NCBI GenBank assembly: GCA_943908475.1
Contig: CALTTG010000015.1
Location: 1-64,000 of the forward strand
Source of the DNA: an uncultured Burkholderiales bacterium
Lineage (GTDB): Bacteria > Pseudomonadota > Gammaproteobacteria > Burkholderiales > Burkholderiaceae_C
Reading direction: 5' to 3'
Length of the DNA stretch: 64,000 nt
Positions 1-10,519 of this stretch are shown in pieces. The position numbers and the translations under genes were made by a program. The notes below the pieces were generated by a model. It saw only the letters and a list, made by a program, of their open reading frames with translations. It ran no database searches and was not told where the DNA came from. Each line of letters starts with the position of its first letter. Within the stretch, counting starts at the first letter, position 1.

Positions 1-453
1 GGCATCGCCTTCCAGACCAACATCCTGGCGCTGAACGCGGCCGTGGAAGCCGCCCGGGCCGGCGAGCAAGGCCGAGGTTTTGCCGTGGTGGCGGGTGAAG
101 TCCGCTCGCTGGCACAACGCAGCGCCGAAGCTGCACGCGAAATCAAGGGGCTGATCGGTCAATCGGTCGATCAGGTCGAAGTTGGGGCCCAGCGGGTGCG
201 CGACGCGGGCGATGTCATGAGCGAAATCGTCTCGTCGATTGCCCGGGTCACTCAAGTGATGTCCGAGATCACCCAGGCCACACAGATTCAAGCGCAAGGC
301 ATCAACCAGGTGTCCAAGGCCGTGTCCGAGCTGGACCAAATGACCCAGCAGAACGCGGCGCTGGTCGAGCAGTCGGCGGCGGCGGCAGACAGCTTGCGAC
401 AGCAAGCTGGCAGCTTGTCAGAGGCCGTTTCACGCTTCAAGATCAACGCCTGA
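1..453 (+). CDS. Methyl-accepting chemotaxis protein, C-terminal part (truncated by window edge)
   Basis: The frame is open from base 1, so the start lies outside the window and 150 residues are visible. They cover the end of the MCP signalling domain: the hairpin-tip segment ([20 protein letters not shown]) followed by the descending helix with [19 protein letters not shown] and a long heptad-rich coiled coil. The protein would sit in the inner membrane and control CheA through CheW. The C-terminus (SRFKINA) has no NWETF-type CheR/CheB tether, so adaptation would not use a C-terminal pentapeptide. The family call is secure; the sensed ligand is unknown because the periplasmic part is missing. 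Confidence 0.95.
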   Translation, partial: GIAFQTNILALNAAVEAARAGEQGRGFAVVAGEVRSLAQRSAEAAREIKGLIGQSVDQVEVGAQRVRDAGDVMSEIVSSIARVTQVMSEITQATQIQAQGINQVSKAVSELDQMTQQNAALVEQSAAAADSLRQQAGSLSEAVSRFKINA

Positions 454-613
454 CCGATTTCCTGGATGCACCCCGTATAAGCGGCCGCATAAGGGTATTT
501 TTGGCCGTTTTCGTCCATTGTGTGCGGTGCACAATGTGACAACCCGTGTGCGAATCAAGGTGCGTCAGACACCCGCCAACCGGTTTTTGCCATTTGAAAT
601 CAGGGAACCGTCC

Positions 614-3600
614 GTGAAACGACTGACCGACCTCGCCGCACAACTGGCCAGGCTCCATCAACATGGGGCGTCCATCGGCGTGGACTTCCAGCTCATCGCC
701 GACCACCTGAACCTGCACGTCTCGGTCAAAGACGCCAACCTGCGCTACCGCTACATCAACCTGCCCGGCCAAGTCAGCCACCTGCTGCCGGGCAGCATGC
801 AGGGTCAGGTCTCTGACGCCGACCTCCTGGGGGCCGACATCGCCCAGTCGCGCCAACCCGCCGACCATGCGGCGCTGCGCAGCCGCGAACCCCACATCGT
901 GTGGTCCGAGCCGCAACGCGGCGCCAAAGGCCCCGGCGAGCGGCAGCCCCAGGTCAAGATTGGCCTGCACAACGAACGGGGCGTGCCCTTGGGCGTGCTC
1001 GACATCGCGCCCACCGCCACCGAACAAGAAGCCCTGGTCACCGAAGTCATGCGCATGAACGATGCGCTCGACCTGGTCACCGACGTGCTGAGCCTGCTCA
1101 TGCGGCACGAAGACGAGACCGCCTTGCTCGAACGGGTGTGCAGCACCCTGGTCGTCAAAGGCAAATACCTGGCCGCCGCCGTCGTGCCCGTGGATTCCAG
1201 CAAACGCCTGGTGCACGTGCCCCTGAGCCTGGCGGGCGACCGGGCCGAGCTGGCCTTGCCAGGCCCCTTCCGGCTCGACGACCCCATCTGGGAGAGCCAC
1301 CCGCTGGTGCGCGCGGTCGAATCGGGCCTTCAGGTGGTGCACAAGCGCCACCCCAGAGACGACCAAGCGCCTTGGCGAGTGGCCAACCCCACCTGCGACG
1401 CCCAGGCCCTGGTGGCCCTGCCCATGCACCAAGACGACGACGTCTTTGCGGTGTTGCTGCTGGCCTGCGATGGCATCGACACCTTCGCGCCCTCGCGCAC
1501 CATGCTGCTGCAACGCATGGCCGACGAGCTCTCCCTGGGCCTCGAACTGATCCGCTCCCGCAGCCACCTGGCCGTCGAGCGCCAGCAACGCGACATCCAC
1601 CTGCGCCAGCAACTGGCCACCTCACAACGCCTGAGCCTGGCCACCGAAAGCACCCACGTCGGGCTGTGGGAATGGGACCTGACCCGCGGCACCTTCACCA
1701 TGGACGACCGCGTGGCCACCGTGTTGGGCCTGCCCTCGTATGCGCGCACGCTGCCCATGGCCACCTTGCTGGGCTGGGTGCACGCCGACGACCACGACGG
1801 TGCCAACCAGCTGCTCAAAAGCGTGACCGAAGAGGGTGTGCCGGGCGACGCCACCTTGCGCATGATCCCGCCCGATGGACGCGAACGCTTCATTCGCATC
1901 AACATGACGGCCCTGCGCAACGAGCAAGGCCAGATCATCGGCGCGCTGGGCGCAGCCCTCGACGTCACCGACCCCACGCGCGACATGCAGCGGCTGCAGC
2001 GCCTCAATACCAAGCTGGAGTTGGCCACCCAAGCCACCGGACTGGGCATCTGGGAACTCGATTTGACGGCCTTCCAACTGGTGTTCGATGGCCGTGCCAG
2101 CGAAATCCACGGGCTGCACGAGCCCCACTCGGTGGTCGACTGGACCACCTGGATGCAGTGGGTCCATGCCGCGCAACGCACCGAGATGCACGAGATGTTT
2201 TCTCGGGCACTGCGCCAGCCCGGGCAAGGCCAGATCGAATGCGCCCTCACCCCGCCTGACCAGCTCACCCGCCGCGTGCTCATCAACTGGGCCAGCCAAG
2301 CCAACGACCACGGCCAAGTGATCCAGCTGGTGGGCACCCTGATCGACCTCACCGAGCGCCGCCGCAACGAAGCACGCACCGCCCAGACGCACCAGCGCTT
2401 GGCCTTGCTGGCCGGTGCCACGGGCGTGGGGCAATGGCGCTACGACCTGCAAGAGGGCTTCGTGTTCGACGACGCCATGTTGCGCCTGCTGGGCGCCCAC
2501 ACCACGCCGCCGCCGGCTGCCGCCTGGCTGATGGAAATGTGCTTGCCCAGCGCCCAACGTGAAGCCCTGGAGCTGGCCCTCATCACCGCCGACGAGCAAC
2601 TCGAAGTCTCCCTGCATTGGCAGGGCCTCGATGGCGTCACCCGCCGCGTCATCTGGATGGGCACCGTCGAGCGGGACGCCCGACGCACGGTCATCCGTGG
2701 CGAAGGCCTGTGCATCGACGTCACCGTGCAGCATCAATTGCACGAAGCGCAGCGCCTGCCCGCAACCACCCAAGCCGAGCCCGACCGCCGCGCCCTGGTC
2801 TCGCGCATCAGCCAAGAGCTTCGCTCCCCCCTGAACGCCATGCTGGGCTTTGTGCAACTGCTGCGGCGCTCGAACGACCCCGACCGCGCGCATCAGTTCG
2901 ACGACTACCTTGGTCAGGTCGAACAGGCCGGCTGGCACATGCTCGAAATGGTCAACGACGTGATGGACCTGTCGCGGCTGGAGGCCGGCGCCACGCCCGT
3001 GGACATCGAAACCGTGCCCCTGGTCGACCTCATGGGCGAACTGCTGCCCCTGATCGAACAGCTCGCCTCGGTGCAGCACGTGCGCATCGACCTGCAGAAC
3101 CTCGGCGCCTGGCCCGCCGTGAAGGCCGACCGCCGCCTGCTCAAGCAAGCTGTGGTGAACGTGGCCTCTCACGCCATCCAGCGCAGCCGACCTTACAGCA
3201 CCGTCGCCCTGGCCTTTGAGCCTCAGGGGTTGGAGGTGGCCATCCGCGTGATCGACGCAGGGCCCTTGCTCACGCCGGCCCAGATCGCCTCGTTCGCCAA
3301 CCCCTACAGCGCCGTGCCCGATCATGACCACGAGGGCGAGCTGCAACACACCGGCATGCGTCTGGCCATCTCGCGCCAATCGCTCGAGTACATGGGCGGG
3401 CGCTTGAACATCGTGAACCAGAGCAACCAACCCGTCTCCCTGAGCCTCGTACTGCCGCGCGCCCAAATGACCGAAGCCCTGGACACCGGCGCCCCACCCC
3501 GCATGGCCTTGAGTGAGGCGATGCAAGTGCTCAACACCAGCACTGGCCGGGTCCTCTACGTCGAAGACAACCCCAGCAACGTGCTGCTGGTGCGCGACGC

Positions 3601-3928
3601 CCTGAGCCTGCGTCCGGGCATCTCGCTCACCGTGGCCACCAACGTGGCCGAAGGCCTCAAGGCCATTGCACAAGACAGCTTCGAGCTCATCTTGCTCGAC
3701 CTGCAACTGCCCGACGGGGATGGCTACGATGTGTTCCAGGCGGTGCGACAACAGCGGCACTACACCCCCTGCGTGGCCCTGACGGCCAACGCCATGCTCA
3801 ACGAACGCAACCGCGCACTCGAGGCAGGCTTCGATGCCTTTTGGACCAAGCCGCTGAACCTGCCCGAGTTCCTCGCGGGGGTCGACGAGTGGCTCCGCCA
3901 ACGACGCCCCACGATGCGCAGCGCCTGA
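614..3928 (+). CDS. Large PAS/GAF hybrid histidine kinase with degenerate kinase core and intact receiver
   Basis: About 1104 residues, with no clear membrane segment. Reading from the N-terminus: an opening region (1-110), a GAF-like region (about 120-330), three PAS/PAC-like units (about 345-710), a HisKA-like helix pair, an ATPase-like domain and a C-terminal receiver (about 980-1095). The receiver looks functional: ED pair, phosphoacceptor Asp1029 in [10 protein letters not shown], Thr in ALTANA and Lys in TKPL. The kinase core does not. The expected phospho-His is Gln734 (SQELRSPLN), the N-box Asn is His853, the G1 box is DAGPLL and the G2 box is HTGMRL. I chose the GTG at 614, which has AGGGA about 9 bases upstream; an in-frame TTG at 518 would add 32 residues. 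It is followed by dapF after 29 bases. Confidence 0.85.
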   Translation: MKRLTDLAAQLARLHQHGASIGVDFQLIADHLNLHVSVKDANLRYRYINLPGQVSHLLPGSMQGQVSDADLLGADIAQSRQPADHAALRSREPHIVWSEPQRGAKGPGERQPQVKIGLHNERGVPLGVLDIAPTATEQEALVTEVMRMNDALDLVTDVLSLLMRHEDETALLERVCSTLVVKGKYLAAAVVPVDSSKRLVHVPLSLAGDRAELALPGPFRLDDPIWESHPLVRAVESGLQVVHKRHPRDDQAPWRVANPTCDAQALVALPMHQDDDVFAVLLLACDGIDTFAPSRTMLLQRMADELSLGLELIRSRSHLAVERQQRDIHLRQQLATSQRLSLATESTHVGLWEWDLTRGTFTMDDRVATVLGLPSYARTLPMATLLGWVHADDHDGANQLLKSVTEEGVPGDATLRMIPPDGRERFIRINMTALRNEQGQIIGALGAALDVTDPTRDMQRLQRLNTKLELATQATGLGIWELDLTAFQLVFDGRASEIHGLHEPHSVVDWTTWMQWVHAAQRTEMHEMFSRALRQPGQGQIECALTPPDQLTRRVLINWASQANDHGQVIQLVGTLIDLTERRRNEARTAQTHQRLALLAGATGVGQWRYDLQEGFVFDDAMLRLLGAHTTPPPAAAWLMEMCLPSAQREALELALITADEQLEVSLHWQGLDGVTRRVIWMGTVERDARRTVIRGEGLCIDVTVQHQLHEAQRLPATTQAEPDRRALVSRISQELRSPLNAMLGFVQLLRRSNDPDRAHQFDDYLGQVEQAGWHMLEMVNDVMDLSRLEAGATPVDIETVPLVDLMGELLPLIEQLASVQHVRIDLQNLGAWPAVKADRRLLKQAVVNVASHAIQRSRPYSTVALAFEPQGLEVAIRVIDAGPLLTPAQIASFANPYSAVPDHDHEGELQHTGMRLAISRQSLEYMGGRLNIVNQSNQPVSLSLVLPRAQMTEALDTGAPPRMALSEAMQVLNTSTGRVLYVEDNPSNVLLVRDALSLRPGISLTVATNVAEGLKAIAQDSFELILLDLQLPDGDGYDVFQAVRQQRHYTPCVALTANAMLNERNRALEAGFDAFWTKPLNLPEFLAGVDEWLRQRRPTMRSA

Positions 3929-3957
3929 ACGACCGCATCCCGGCGGATAATCGCCGC

Positions 3958-4821
3958 ATGAAGCTGCGTTTCACCAAAATGCATGGTGCCGGGAACGACT
4001 TTGTCGTGCTCGACGCCACCCGCGAGCCCCTCAACCTGAGCCCCGCGCAATACCGGTTCCTGGCCGACCGACGCTTTGGCATCGGCGCCGACCAGATCCT
4101 CATCGTCGAGCCCGGCAACCCGGCCCAAGGCACCGACTTCACCTACCGCATCATGAATGCCGACGGCGGTGAAGTCGAACAGTGTGGCAACGGCGCCCGC
4201 TGCTTTGCCCGCTACGTGCGCGATGCTGGCCTGACCACCCAGGACACCCTGCGCGTGCAGACCATGAAAACCGTGATCGAGCCCCGGCTGCAAGCCGATG
4301 GACGCGTCACCGTCGACATGGGCGCGCCCTTCCTGGTGCCTGCTGAGGTGCCCTTTGACACCCAAGGCCTCACCCCCCAGACGGTCAACGGCTGCGAACT
4401 CTGGCCCCTGGAGCTGGCCAACCACCCGGTCGACGTCGCCGTGGTCTCGATGGGCAACCCCCACGCCGTCATGCGCGTCGACAGCGCCGAGCACGCCCCG
4501 GTGGAAGAACTCGGCCCTCAGATCGAAGGCCACGATCGCTTCCCGCGCCGCGTCAATGCCGGCTTCATGGAAGTGGTCAGCCGAGGGCACATCCGTCTGC
4601 GCGTGTACGAGCGTGGTTCTGGCGAAACCCTGGCCTGCGGCTCTGGTGCCTGCGCCGCCGTGGTCGCCGGCATCCGGCTGGGCTGGCTTGATGACACCGT
4701 CGACGTCGACACCCGAGGCGGGCGGCTCACCATCCAATGGGCAGGCCCAGGCCACCCTGTGCTCATGACCGGCCCTGCCGTCACCGTCTTCCAAGGCGAG
4801 ATCGATGTCCCTGAACTCTGA
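3958..4821 (+). CDS. dapF: Diaminopimelate epimerase
   Basis: 287 residues, the usual DapF length. It interconverts LL- and meso-diaminopimelate for lysine and peptidoglycan synthesis in the cytoplasm, without a cofactor. The two catalytic cysteines are visible: Cys76 in [10 protein letters not shown] and Cys227 in [13 protein letters not shown]. The N-terminus [15 protein letters not shown] is the family opening and fixes the ATG at 3958. The DUF484 gene starts inside its last codons (17-base overlap), so the two are translationally coupled. This pair normally precedes xerC. Confidence 0.97.
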   Translation: MKLRFTKMHGAGNDFVVLDATREPLNLSPAQYRFLADRRFGIGADQILIVEPGNPAQGTDFTYRIMNADGGEVEQCGNGARCFARYVRDAGLTTQDTLRVQTMKTVIEPRLQADGRVTVDMGAPFLVPAEVPFDTQGLTPQTVNGCELWPLELANHPVDVAVVSMGNPHAVMRVDSAEHAPVEELGPQIEGHDRFPRRVNAGFMEVVSRGHIRLRVYERGSGETLACGSGACAAVVAGIRLGWLDDTVDVDTRGGRLTIQWAGPGHPVLMTGPAVTVFQGEIDVPEL

Positions 4822-5515
4822 ACACCCCGCCGCCATGAACCTGCAAGGCATCACCGAAGACGAGATCGCCAACTACCTGATCCACACCCCTGGCTTTTTC
4901 GAACGGCAAGCCCAACTGCTGGCCGCCGTTCAACTCACCAGCCCCCACGGTCAGCGGGCCGTGTCGCTGCAAGAGCGCCAGCTGGAAATGATGCGTGACA
5001 AGGTCAAAGGGCTCGAGCGCCGCATCATGGAGATGATCCGGCACAGCCAGGAAAACGAAGCCATTGCGATGCGACTGCAGCGCTGGGTTCGCTCGGTCAT
5101 GCTCACGCACGACGACACCCGCTTGCCCGAAGTGCTGTGCACCGACCTGCAGCACGAATTCCTCATCCCCATGGTGGGCCTGCGCCTGTGGGGCACCGCC
5201 ACGCACGCTGTGAAAGCCGAGCATCAGGCGCTGCCCTGCACCCAGGCCATCAGCGACGACGCCAAGAGCTTCGCGCGCAGCCTGACCCAACCCTACTGTG
5301 GCGTCAACGCTGGCTTCGAGGCCGCGCGCTGGCTCGACGACAGCGAATCAGCCGCCTCAATGGCCTTGCTGCCCCTGCACCATGACGGCGACGTGTTTGG
5401 CTTGCTGGTGCTGGCGTCTCCCGACGCCACCCGCTACACCGCCGACATGGGCGTGGAATTCCTCCATCAGCTCAGCGAAGTGGCCAGCGCCGCCTTGGCG
5501 CGGCTGCTGGACTGA
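4805..5515 (+). CDS. DUF484 family protein
   Basis: 236 residues, matching the DUF484 family, a GAF-like fold of unknown function usually encoded between dapF and xerC. The N-terminus contains a short coiled coil ([32 protein letters not shown] broken over residues 55-85) followed by a GAF-like domain with [20 protein letters not shown]. No signal peptide. The ATG at 4805 overlaps the end of dapF; an internal Met at 4835 is a possible alternative start. In many proteobacteria xerC follows directly; here xerC is about 24 kb away at 29860. Confidence 0.9.
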   Translation: MSLNSEHPAAMNLQGITEDEIANYLIHTPGFFERQAQLLAAVQLTSPHGQRAVSLQERQLEMMRDKVKGLERRIMEMIRHSQENEAIAMRLQRWVRSVMLTHDDTRLPEVLCTDLQHEFLIPMVGLRLWGTATHAVKAEHQALPCTQAISDDAKSFARSLTQPYCGVNAGFEAARWLDDSESAASMALLPLHHDGDVFGLLVLASPDATRYTADMGVEFLHQLSEVASAALARLLD

Positions 5516-5520
5516 TCGCT

Positions 5521-5670
5521 TCAAGAAGCCCGACAACGACGCGTTGCCAGCACCACACGCTCGGTGCGCAGCAGTTCTTGGGCTGACTCATGGTTGCTCT
5601 CAGACACCGTGAACCCGGTGGTGAATGTTTCGGTGCGCGAAACCACGGCGTGCGCCGCAGTGTGCGCCAA
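5521..5670 (-). pseudogene. Possible C-terminal remnant of an unidentified gene
   Basis: On the minus strand, an open frame ending at the TGA at 5521-5523 reads like the tail of a real protein: AHTAAHAVVSRTETFTTG, then FTVSESNHESAQELL, then RTERVVLATRRCRAS. Third codon positions are G/C rich like the neighbours. The frame has no start: upstream it runs into the terminator hairpin at 5676-5700. I do not recognise the family. It could be a chance frame in GC-rich DNA. If real, it is a leftover at the boundary of the inserted PEP-CTERM/EPS block. Confidence 0.25.
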
Positions 5671-5675
5671 CAAGC

Positions 5676-5700
5676 AAAAAGGGCCCGAAAGGCCCTTTTT
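5676..5700. terminator. Bidirectional rho-independent terminator
   Basis: AAAAAGGGCC and GGCCCTTTTT form a perfect 10-bp stem around a CGAAA loop, with A and T tracts on both sides. It lies between the end of dapF-DUF484 (plus strand) and the end of the PEP-CTERM operon (minus strand), so it can stop transcription from both directions. Confidence 0.85.
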
Positions 5701-5710
5701 GTCGTGAAAC

Positions 5711-6223
5711 TCAAACTTTGGATGCGGCCCTGCGGCGCCGCTTCAGCGCCAAGCCAGCCACCACACCCGCCCCCGCCAAAGCGAGAACCGTGCTTTCGGC
5801 TTCAGGCACAGCCGTCACCGCCACGGTGCTCGCCGTGTCGAGCGACGAAATCTTCCAACTGGCCGCAGTCGGCACCGTGAGCTTGAACGTGTAGGGCGAG
5901 CCCAAGGTCAAGCCCGCATAGTCGGCCACCACGGTCGAACCCATCACACCGAACGGGGTCGTGGGTTGCAACAGGGTGCTGCCGCTGTACAGCGCGAACG
6001 ACGCATTGCTGCCCTGCGTGCCATCGAGCTCCAACACAAACTTGTTGTCGACCACCGAAGCCAGCGTGAAATTGATCAACTGCGTGACACCCGCAGCGGC
6101 CACATCGGTGGCCAACACCGACGCCGGGGTGGGCGGCGTGAACACGGGTTGACCCCGCTGAGCCTGGGCTGCGCCCGACACGGCCAAGGCCGTCAATGCC
6201 ACCAGGGCAAACTTGGAATTCAT
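5711..6223 (-). CDS. PEP-CTERM sorting domain protein (small beta-rich, VPEA type)
   Basis: 170 residues. An N-terminal Sec signal peptide ends near AQA (residue 22). A beta-rich body has the segment FALYSGSTLLQP and YTFKLTVPT. The C-terminus is a sorting signal: VPEAESTVLALAGAGVVAG, then a cluster of basic residues (KRRRR). The expected fate is export, recognition by an exosortase at the inner membrane and release to the surface or EPS matrix. It is the last gene of a four-gene minus-strand operon (gaps of 11-24 bases) ending at the terminator 5676-5700. The sorting motif has Ala where the classical motif has the second Pro (PEA, not PEP). The body resembles the product of 6760-7236. Confidence 0.88.
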   Translation of the reverse strand: MNSKFALVALTALAVSGAAQAQRGQPVFTPPTPASVLATDVAAAGVTQLINFTLASVVDNKFVLELDGTQGSNASFALYSGSTLLQPTTPFGVMGSTVVADYAGLTLGSPYTFKLTVPTAASWKISSLDTASTVAVTAVPEAESTVLALAGAGVVAGLALKRRRRAASKV

Positions 6224-6234
6224 GGCTTGCTCCC

Positions 6235-6735
6235 TTAGGCTTGCTTCGAACGGCGGCGGGCCACACCCACTGCAACCAAAGCACCCGCAGCAGCCAGCAA
6301 GGTGCTGCCAGCCTCAGGCACAGCGGTCACGCTGTAAGACGCCGTCACGCTGACCTTGCTGCCCAGCGGGGCAAACACATCGGCGGAATAATCGCCAGCC
6401 GACAAGCCCGAAAACGTGTAGCTGGTGACACCGCCAGAGGACACGCCCGTGCCCGAAGGCTGCACCAAGGTGTCGGTCGAACCCAGCAAGTACAGAGCCA
6501 AGCCGAACACGCCATCAGGCGAATAACCCGACAGGTTCAAGGTCACCGCGCCGCCGGAAGGCAGGGCAAAACTGGGGGTGGCGCCATAGCCCATCAGCGA
6601 ACCCTGCACCAAGGTGTTGGTGTTCACGGTGAAATCGTAGACACCCGAAGCAGGCACAACCACCACAGCATGGGCGGGTGCCGCGTGCAGCGCCACTGCC
6701 GCCGCAGCCGCCATCCACATCGATTTGAATTTCAT
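6235..6735 (-). CDS. PEP-CTERM sorting domain protein (small beta-rich, VPEA type)
   Basis: 166 residues from the ATG at 6735, chosen because AGGAG lies 5 bases upstream and it puts MKFKSMW at the head of the signal peptide (cleavage near AHA). The body carries the phrase YTFSGLSAGDYSADVF, which resembles FSFSGLSAGNYTLSIS in the separate PEP-CTERM protein at 30859-31308. The C-terminal signal is VPEAGSTLLAAAGALVAVGV followed by ARRR. Third gene of the operon. Exported surface or matrix protein of unknown specific role. Confidence 0.87.
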   Translation of the reverse strand: MKFKSMWMAAAAAVALHAAPAHAVVVVPASGVYDFTVNTNTLVQGSLMGYGATPSFALPSGGAVTLNLSGYSPDGVFGLALYLLGSTDTLVQPSGTGVSSGGVTSYTFSGLSAGDYSADVFAPLGSKVSVTASYSVTAVPEAGSTLLAAAGALVAVGVARRRSKQA

Positions 6736-6759
6736 GAAAGCTCCTGAAGACGCCAAGGC

Positions 6760-7236
6760 TCAAGCCACGCGGCGACGAGCGGCCACACCGGCCACGGCCA
6801 AACCGGCCAACACCATCACCCACACATCGGCCTCTGGCACCGCCGTCACGTTGGACATGCCCACGAACGAATCGACGGTCACGCTTGTGGCGCTGGTTGA
6901 AGACAGCTTGAACGTGTAAGTTACCCCCGTCACCAACTGATCAGGACTGTAGGTGACCAACAGCTCGTTTTGGAAGTCCAGGGCGTCCAGGACTGGGTCG
7001 AGCAAAGTGCCGGACTTGTACAAGCTGAACGACAACTCGCTGGCCGGCGCCGAGCTCGACGTGAGCCAGAACTGCCCCAGAGGGGCATCGTCAAACGTGA
7101 ACGAATAGGCTTGCTCAACGCCCGCCGACAAGGTGAACGGCCCCACTTCGGTTGAAGGGAAAGCCTGGGCAAACGCTGCCCCTTGTGCACCCACCAAGGC
7201 CAGCGCGGCCACCCAACCATGCAACTGCTTCATCAT
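6760..7236 (-). CDS. PEP-CTERM sorting domain protein (small beta-rich, VPEA type)
   Basis: 158 residues with a signal peptide ending near AFA, a short FTFDDAPLG segment, then FSLYKSGTLLDP and YTFKLSSTS, which match the layout of the protein at 5711-6223. The sorting tail is VPEADVWVMVLAGLAVAGVA plus ARRR. The FTFDDA stretch recalls the FxDxF class of PEP-CTERM proteins, but I cannot confirm membership. CGGAG about 10 bases upstream supports the ATG at 7236. Second gene of the operon. Confidence 0.87.
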   Translation of the reverse strand: MMKQLHGWVAALALVGAQGAAFAQAFPSTEVGPFTLSAGVEQAYSFTFDDAPLGQFWLTSSSAPASELSFSLYKSGTLLDPVLDALDFQNELLVTYSPDQLVTGVTYTFKLSSTSATSVTVDSFVGMSNVTAVPEADVWVMVLAGLAVAGVAARRRVA

Positions 7237-7250
7237 GGTCTTTACTCCGG

Positions 7251-7742
7251 TTAAGCCACGCGAGCGCGGCGACGCTTCACTGCCACCGCAACTGCGGCTC
7301 CGAAGGCGGCCAAAGCCAGCGCTTCGGGCTCAGGCACGGCCGTGATGGTGCCCGAATCGCTTCCCCCGCCGGTGTTGGTCCCCACACCGAAGTTGTAGCC
7401 CATCGACACCGAAGTGCCGACAGCGCCCGTCAAGCGGAACATGTACTTGCCGTTGTCCAGGTTGTTGTAAACCTGAGCCCACGACTTGCCATCGTCTTTT
7501 GAGCGAGAGAAAAAATACGTGATCGGCCCTGAAGTGCCAATCTTGAAGAGTTGAACTGATTCGAGGATGTCAGACGCCGCAAACAAGGCCTGCAAGTTGG
7601 CTGTGGGGTAGCCCACAACATCCAACGTCAGGTCGAGCTGACCCGTGGGTGCCACCGCTGCCGCACGTGCTTCCTGTGCAGAAAAAGCGAGCGCCAAAAT
7701 GCTCCATGCCACTGCAATGCCTGTTTGCTTGAACGACAACAT
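7251..7742 (-). CDS. PEP-CTERM sorting domain protein (VPEPE type), first gene of operon
   Basis: 163 residues. The signal peptide is MLSFKQTGIAVAWSILALAF to about ARA. The body contains a glycine-rich linker (GVGTNTGGGSDSG) before the sorting tail VPEPEALALAAFGAAVAVAV and KRRR. It leads the minus-strand operon of four PEP-CTERM genes. The 100 bases upstream hold runs of C and an imperfect CCC/GGG inverted repeat (about 7807-7822). Unlike its three operon partners it keeps the full P-E-P motif. Confidence 0.87.
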   Translation of the reverse strand: MLSFKQTGIAVAWSILALAFSAQEARAAAVAPTGQLDLTLDVVGYPTANLQALFAASDILESVQLFKIGTSGPITYFFSRSKDDGKSWAQVYNNLDNGKYMFRLTGAVGTSVSMGYNFGVGTNTGGGSDSGTITAVPEPEALALAAFGAAVAVAVKRRRARVA

Positions 7743-7844
7743 GCCACCACCCTTGAACTTATCCCAACAATGTTTACAAGGTTACAGACATCGCAGCGCC
7801 CGTACACCCCCCCACGTTAGGGAGCCAGCCCCCCTTGTTGCAGG

Positions 7845-9044
7845 TCAATCTTGCCCAAACAGGTCGCGGCTGTAGACCTTGTCGAGCACATCGTGCAAAT
7901 CAGCACCGATGCGGTTGGCCACAATCACGTCGGCGCGGGCTTTGAACTCGGCCAAGTCGGCCACCACCTTCGAGCTGAAAAATTCAGACTCGGTGAGCAC
8001 TGGCTCGTACAAAATGACCTCGACCCCCTTGGCCTTGATGCGCTTCATCACGCCCTGGATCGAGCTGGCGCGGAAGTTGTCGCTGCCTGCCTTCATGATC
8101 AGGCGGTAAATGCCCACCACCTTGGGCTTGCGCTCCAGGATGGAATCGGCCACGAAATCTTTGCGCGTGGTGTTGCTGGTGACGATGGCGCCGATCAGGT
8201 TCTGCGGCACCGCGCTGTAGTTGGCCAACAGCTGCTTGGTGTCTTTGGGCAAGCAGTAGCCGCCATAACCAAAGCTGGGGTTGTTGTAGTGCTGGCCAAT
8301 GCGGGGGTCCAGGCACACGCCGTCAATGATCTGGCGGGTGTCCATGCCATGCAGCTGGGCATAGGTGTCCAGCTCATTGAAATAAGCCACGCGCATGGCC
8401 AGGTAGGTGTTGGCAAACAGCTTGATGGCCTCGGCCTCGTCGCTGCCGGTCAGCAGCACGCGCACGTCTTGCTTCAGGGCCGCCTGCTTCAGCAAGGCCG
8501 CAAAGCGCTCGGCACGGGCCGACTGCTCGCCCACCACAATGCGGCTGGGGTGCAGGTTGTCGTACAGCGCACGCCCCTCACGCAGAAACTCGGGTGAGAA
8601 CATCACGTTGCTGGTACGCAAGCGCTCGCTCACATCTTTGGTGTAGCCCACCGGAATGGTCGACTTGATGACCATGACCGCGTCAGGCGCCAGCGACAGC
8701 GTTTGCGCAATGACCGACTCCACGCTGCGCGTGTTGAAGCGGTTGGTTTCAGAGTCGTAATCGGTGGGCGTGGCAATGACCACGAACTCGGCACCCTCCA
8801 GGGCCTCGGCCGCGCTGGTGGTGGCGCGCAGGTTCAGGGGCTCAAATTGCAGGTAACGCGTGATGTCGGCGTCTTCAATGGGTGACACCTTGTCATTGAC
8901 CTTGGCGACACGGTCGGCCGACAGGTCAACGGCCACCACCTGGTTGTGGCGGGCCAGCAGCACGGCCATGGACATGCCGACGTAGCCGAGGCCGAACACG
9001 GCGATCTTGGTGGACTGGGGGGTGGGCTGAAGGGAAGCAGACAT
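7845..9044 (-). CDS. ugd: UDP-glucose 6-dehydrogenase
   Basis: 399 residues. It oxidises UDP-glucose to UDP-glucuronate with two NAD+ in the cytoplasm, supplying uronic acid for EPS. The NAD-binding GLGYVG motif is at the N-terminus, and the catalytic cysteine is Cys264 in [19 protein letters not shown]. It resembles the short enterobacterial Ugd closely ([31 protein letters not shown]). The ATG at 9044 precedes [20 protein letters not shown]; longer upstream frames lack similarity. It is divergent from the glycosyltransferase at 9344, with a 299-base shared upstream region. Confidence 0.96.
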   Translation of the reverse strand: MSASLQPTPQSTKIAVFGLGYVGMSMAVLLARHNQVVAVDLSADRVAKVNDKVSPIEDADITRYLQFEPLNLRATTSAAEALEGAEFVVIATPTDYDSETNRFNTRSVESVIAQTLSLAPDAVMVIKSTIPVGYTKDVSERLRTSNVMFSPEFLREGRALYDNLHPSRIVVGEQSARAERFAALLKQAALKQDVRVLLTGSDEAEAIKLFANTYLAMRVAYFNELDTYAQLHGMDTRQIIDGVCLDPRIGQHYNNPSFGYGGYCLPKDTKQLLANYSAVPQNLIGAIVTSNTTRKDFVADSILERKPKVVGIYRLIMKAGSDNFRASSIQGVMKRIKAKGVEVILYEPVLTESEFFSSKVVADLAEFKARADVIVANRIGADLHDVLDKVYSRDLFGQD

Positions 9045-9343
9045 GGACTTGTTGAGGTTCTCTGGACCAACTTGACAGGCAGTATCGCACCGCAGAGCTG
9101 AGCCCTGGGCCGACCACCGAAGTCGCACAGTAGCAATGCCAGTGCCACGGCACAACACCGCGCTTTGGTGCTGTGCAACACGGAGTGCCCTGCGCGCGAA
9201 CAATTCCCCTCTGATGGGGGGCAATCGACTAAGACACGCTGGCGTCCTCAGTTCAAGGGATCGCGTGACACATTGATGTGGGATACATTGGTGCGGTGCC
9301 GCATCATGGCTTTTGCGCACACCAACACACCAAGCAATCTGTC
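9045..9343. promoter_or_regulatory. Divergent intergenic region between ugd and a glycosyltransferase gene
   Basis: No gene is supported here. It must hold the promoters of ugd (minus) and the EPS glycosyltransferase (plus). At 9206-9221 an imperfect inverted repeat (CCCCTC, TGA, TGGGG) resembles the G/C palindromes upstream of other EPS and PEP-CTERM genes in the window. No clear -35/-10 pair was identified. Confidence 0.4.
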
Positions 9344-10492
9344 GTGAACAGGGTTCTCCACTGCGCCGAAACCATCAAAGGTGGCATTGCCAGCTACCTG
9401 CGAGACTTGATCGCCTGCCAGGCACGTGACTTCGGGGCCAGCAACATTTCGGTGGTGATCCCGGTTTCCCACCTTGCCGAGTTGCCGCTGCCAGCGGGCG
9501 TGCAAGTGTTCACGTTTGATGACAACGCAGGCCGTGCCATCAATGCCATGCGCCTTGCCAAAGCCGTCTTCATGGCGCTTCGCGCCACAGAGTCTGACGT
9601 CGTGCACGTGCACTCCACTTTCGCTGGCGTGACCGTGCGCCCCACCCTGTGGCTGGCAGGCCAGAGCCACAAAGTGGTTTATTGCCCGCACGGCTGGGCC
9701 TGGGACCGACAGCAATCGGGCCTTGTGCAATGGGGCGTGAAGGCTGTGGAACGGTTGCTTGCACTAGCGGCTGCCCGAATAATATGCATCTCTGAGCACG
9801 AGCGGAGAGGCGCGCTGGCCGCAGGACTCTCACCCGCATGCCTGCAGGTGGTCATGAACGGCATTGCAGAACAGTTTCCAACACCAAGCCCCGTAGAGCT
9901 CCAATGGCGCGCAGGCAGGAAGCGTGTGCTTTTTGTCGGACGCTTCGATCGACAGAAAGGTGCGGACGTATTTTGTACAGCCATGGCGGCTTTAGGCGAC
10001 CAAGTGCACGCAGTGATGGCAGGAGGGACCGTCGTCGATAGCGACGAAAAATTGGTCATTCCTGCGAATACCCAAGTACTTGGTTGGGTAAAACCTGATC
10101 AGCTGCAATACCTGTTCGAAACTGCTGATGTTCTGGTGGTCCCGTCGCGCTGGGAGGGCTTCGGGTTGATTGCAGCTGAAGCCATGCGGGCCGGGCTTCC
10201 CGTGGTCGCCTCCAAAGTTGGAGGCCTCCCGGAGGTAACAGATGATGGAGTGACAGGCATTCTTGTAGAACCTGGCAATGTCGACGCAATCATCATTGCT
10301 CTCAAAACTGTATCCAATGACGAGCTGGCGCGAATGGGGTTACAGGGAAGAAAGCGGTTCTTGCAAATGTTTTCGATAGAGCGCGTCCATCAGGAACTGA
10401 GGGATACATATCAAACGGTTTGCTCGGCGCGCACGCCGACCGAGAAAAACAAGATGCATCGCCCCAAAGAAGCCCGCGTCTCAGATCAATGA
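9344..10492 (+). CDS. Glycosyltransferase family 4 (GT-B fold)
   Basis: About 382 residues from the GTG at 9344 ([19 protein letters not shown]), the natural GT4 opening with the GGI donor loop; an ATG at 9278 would add 22 unlikely residues. The C-terminal Rossmann half has [16 protein letters not shown] and the GT4 nucleotide-sugar signature [20 protein letters not shown] with its E-x7-E pattern. It should add a sugar to the lipid-linked EPS repeat on the cytoplasmic face. It is the only plus-strand glycosyltransferase of the locus and has an unusual basic tail after residue 365. Confidence 0.9.
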   Translation: MNRVLHCAETIKGGIASYLRDLIACQARDFGASNISVVIPVSHLAELPLPAGVQVFTFDDNAGRAINAMRLAKAVFMALRATESDVVHVHSTFAGVTVRPTLWLAGQSHKVVYCPHGWAWDRQQSGLVQWGVKAVERLLALAAARIICISEHERRGALAAGLSPACLQVVMNGIAEQFPTPSPVELQWRAGRKRVLFVGRFDRQKGADVFCTAMAALGDQVHAVMAGGTVVDSDEKLVIPANTQVLGWVKPDQLQYLFETADVLVVPSRWEGFGLIAAEAMRAGLPVVASKVGGLPEVTDDGVTGILVEPGNVDAIIIALKTVSNDELARMGLQGRKRFLQMFSIERVHQELRDTYQTVCSARTPTEKNKMHRPKEARVSDQ

Positions 10493-10519
10493 GGTAAGGG
10501 GCCGCCGCAAGGTGCGCCA

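Noticed and set aside
443..3901. Long minus-strand open frames (389 and 759 codons) opposite the first hybrid kinase
   Set aside because: They lie antisense to a well-supported gene, have low-complexity His/Gly/Gln-rich translations and no domains; GC-rich DNA gives such shadows.
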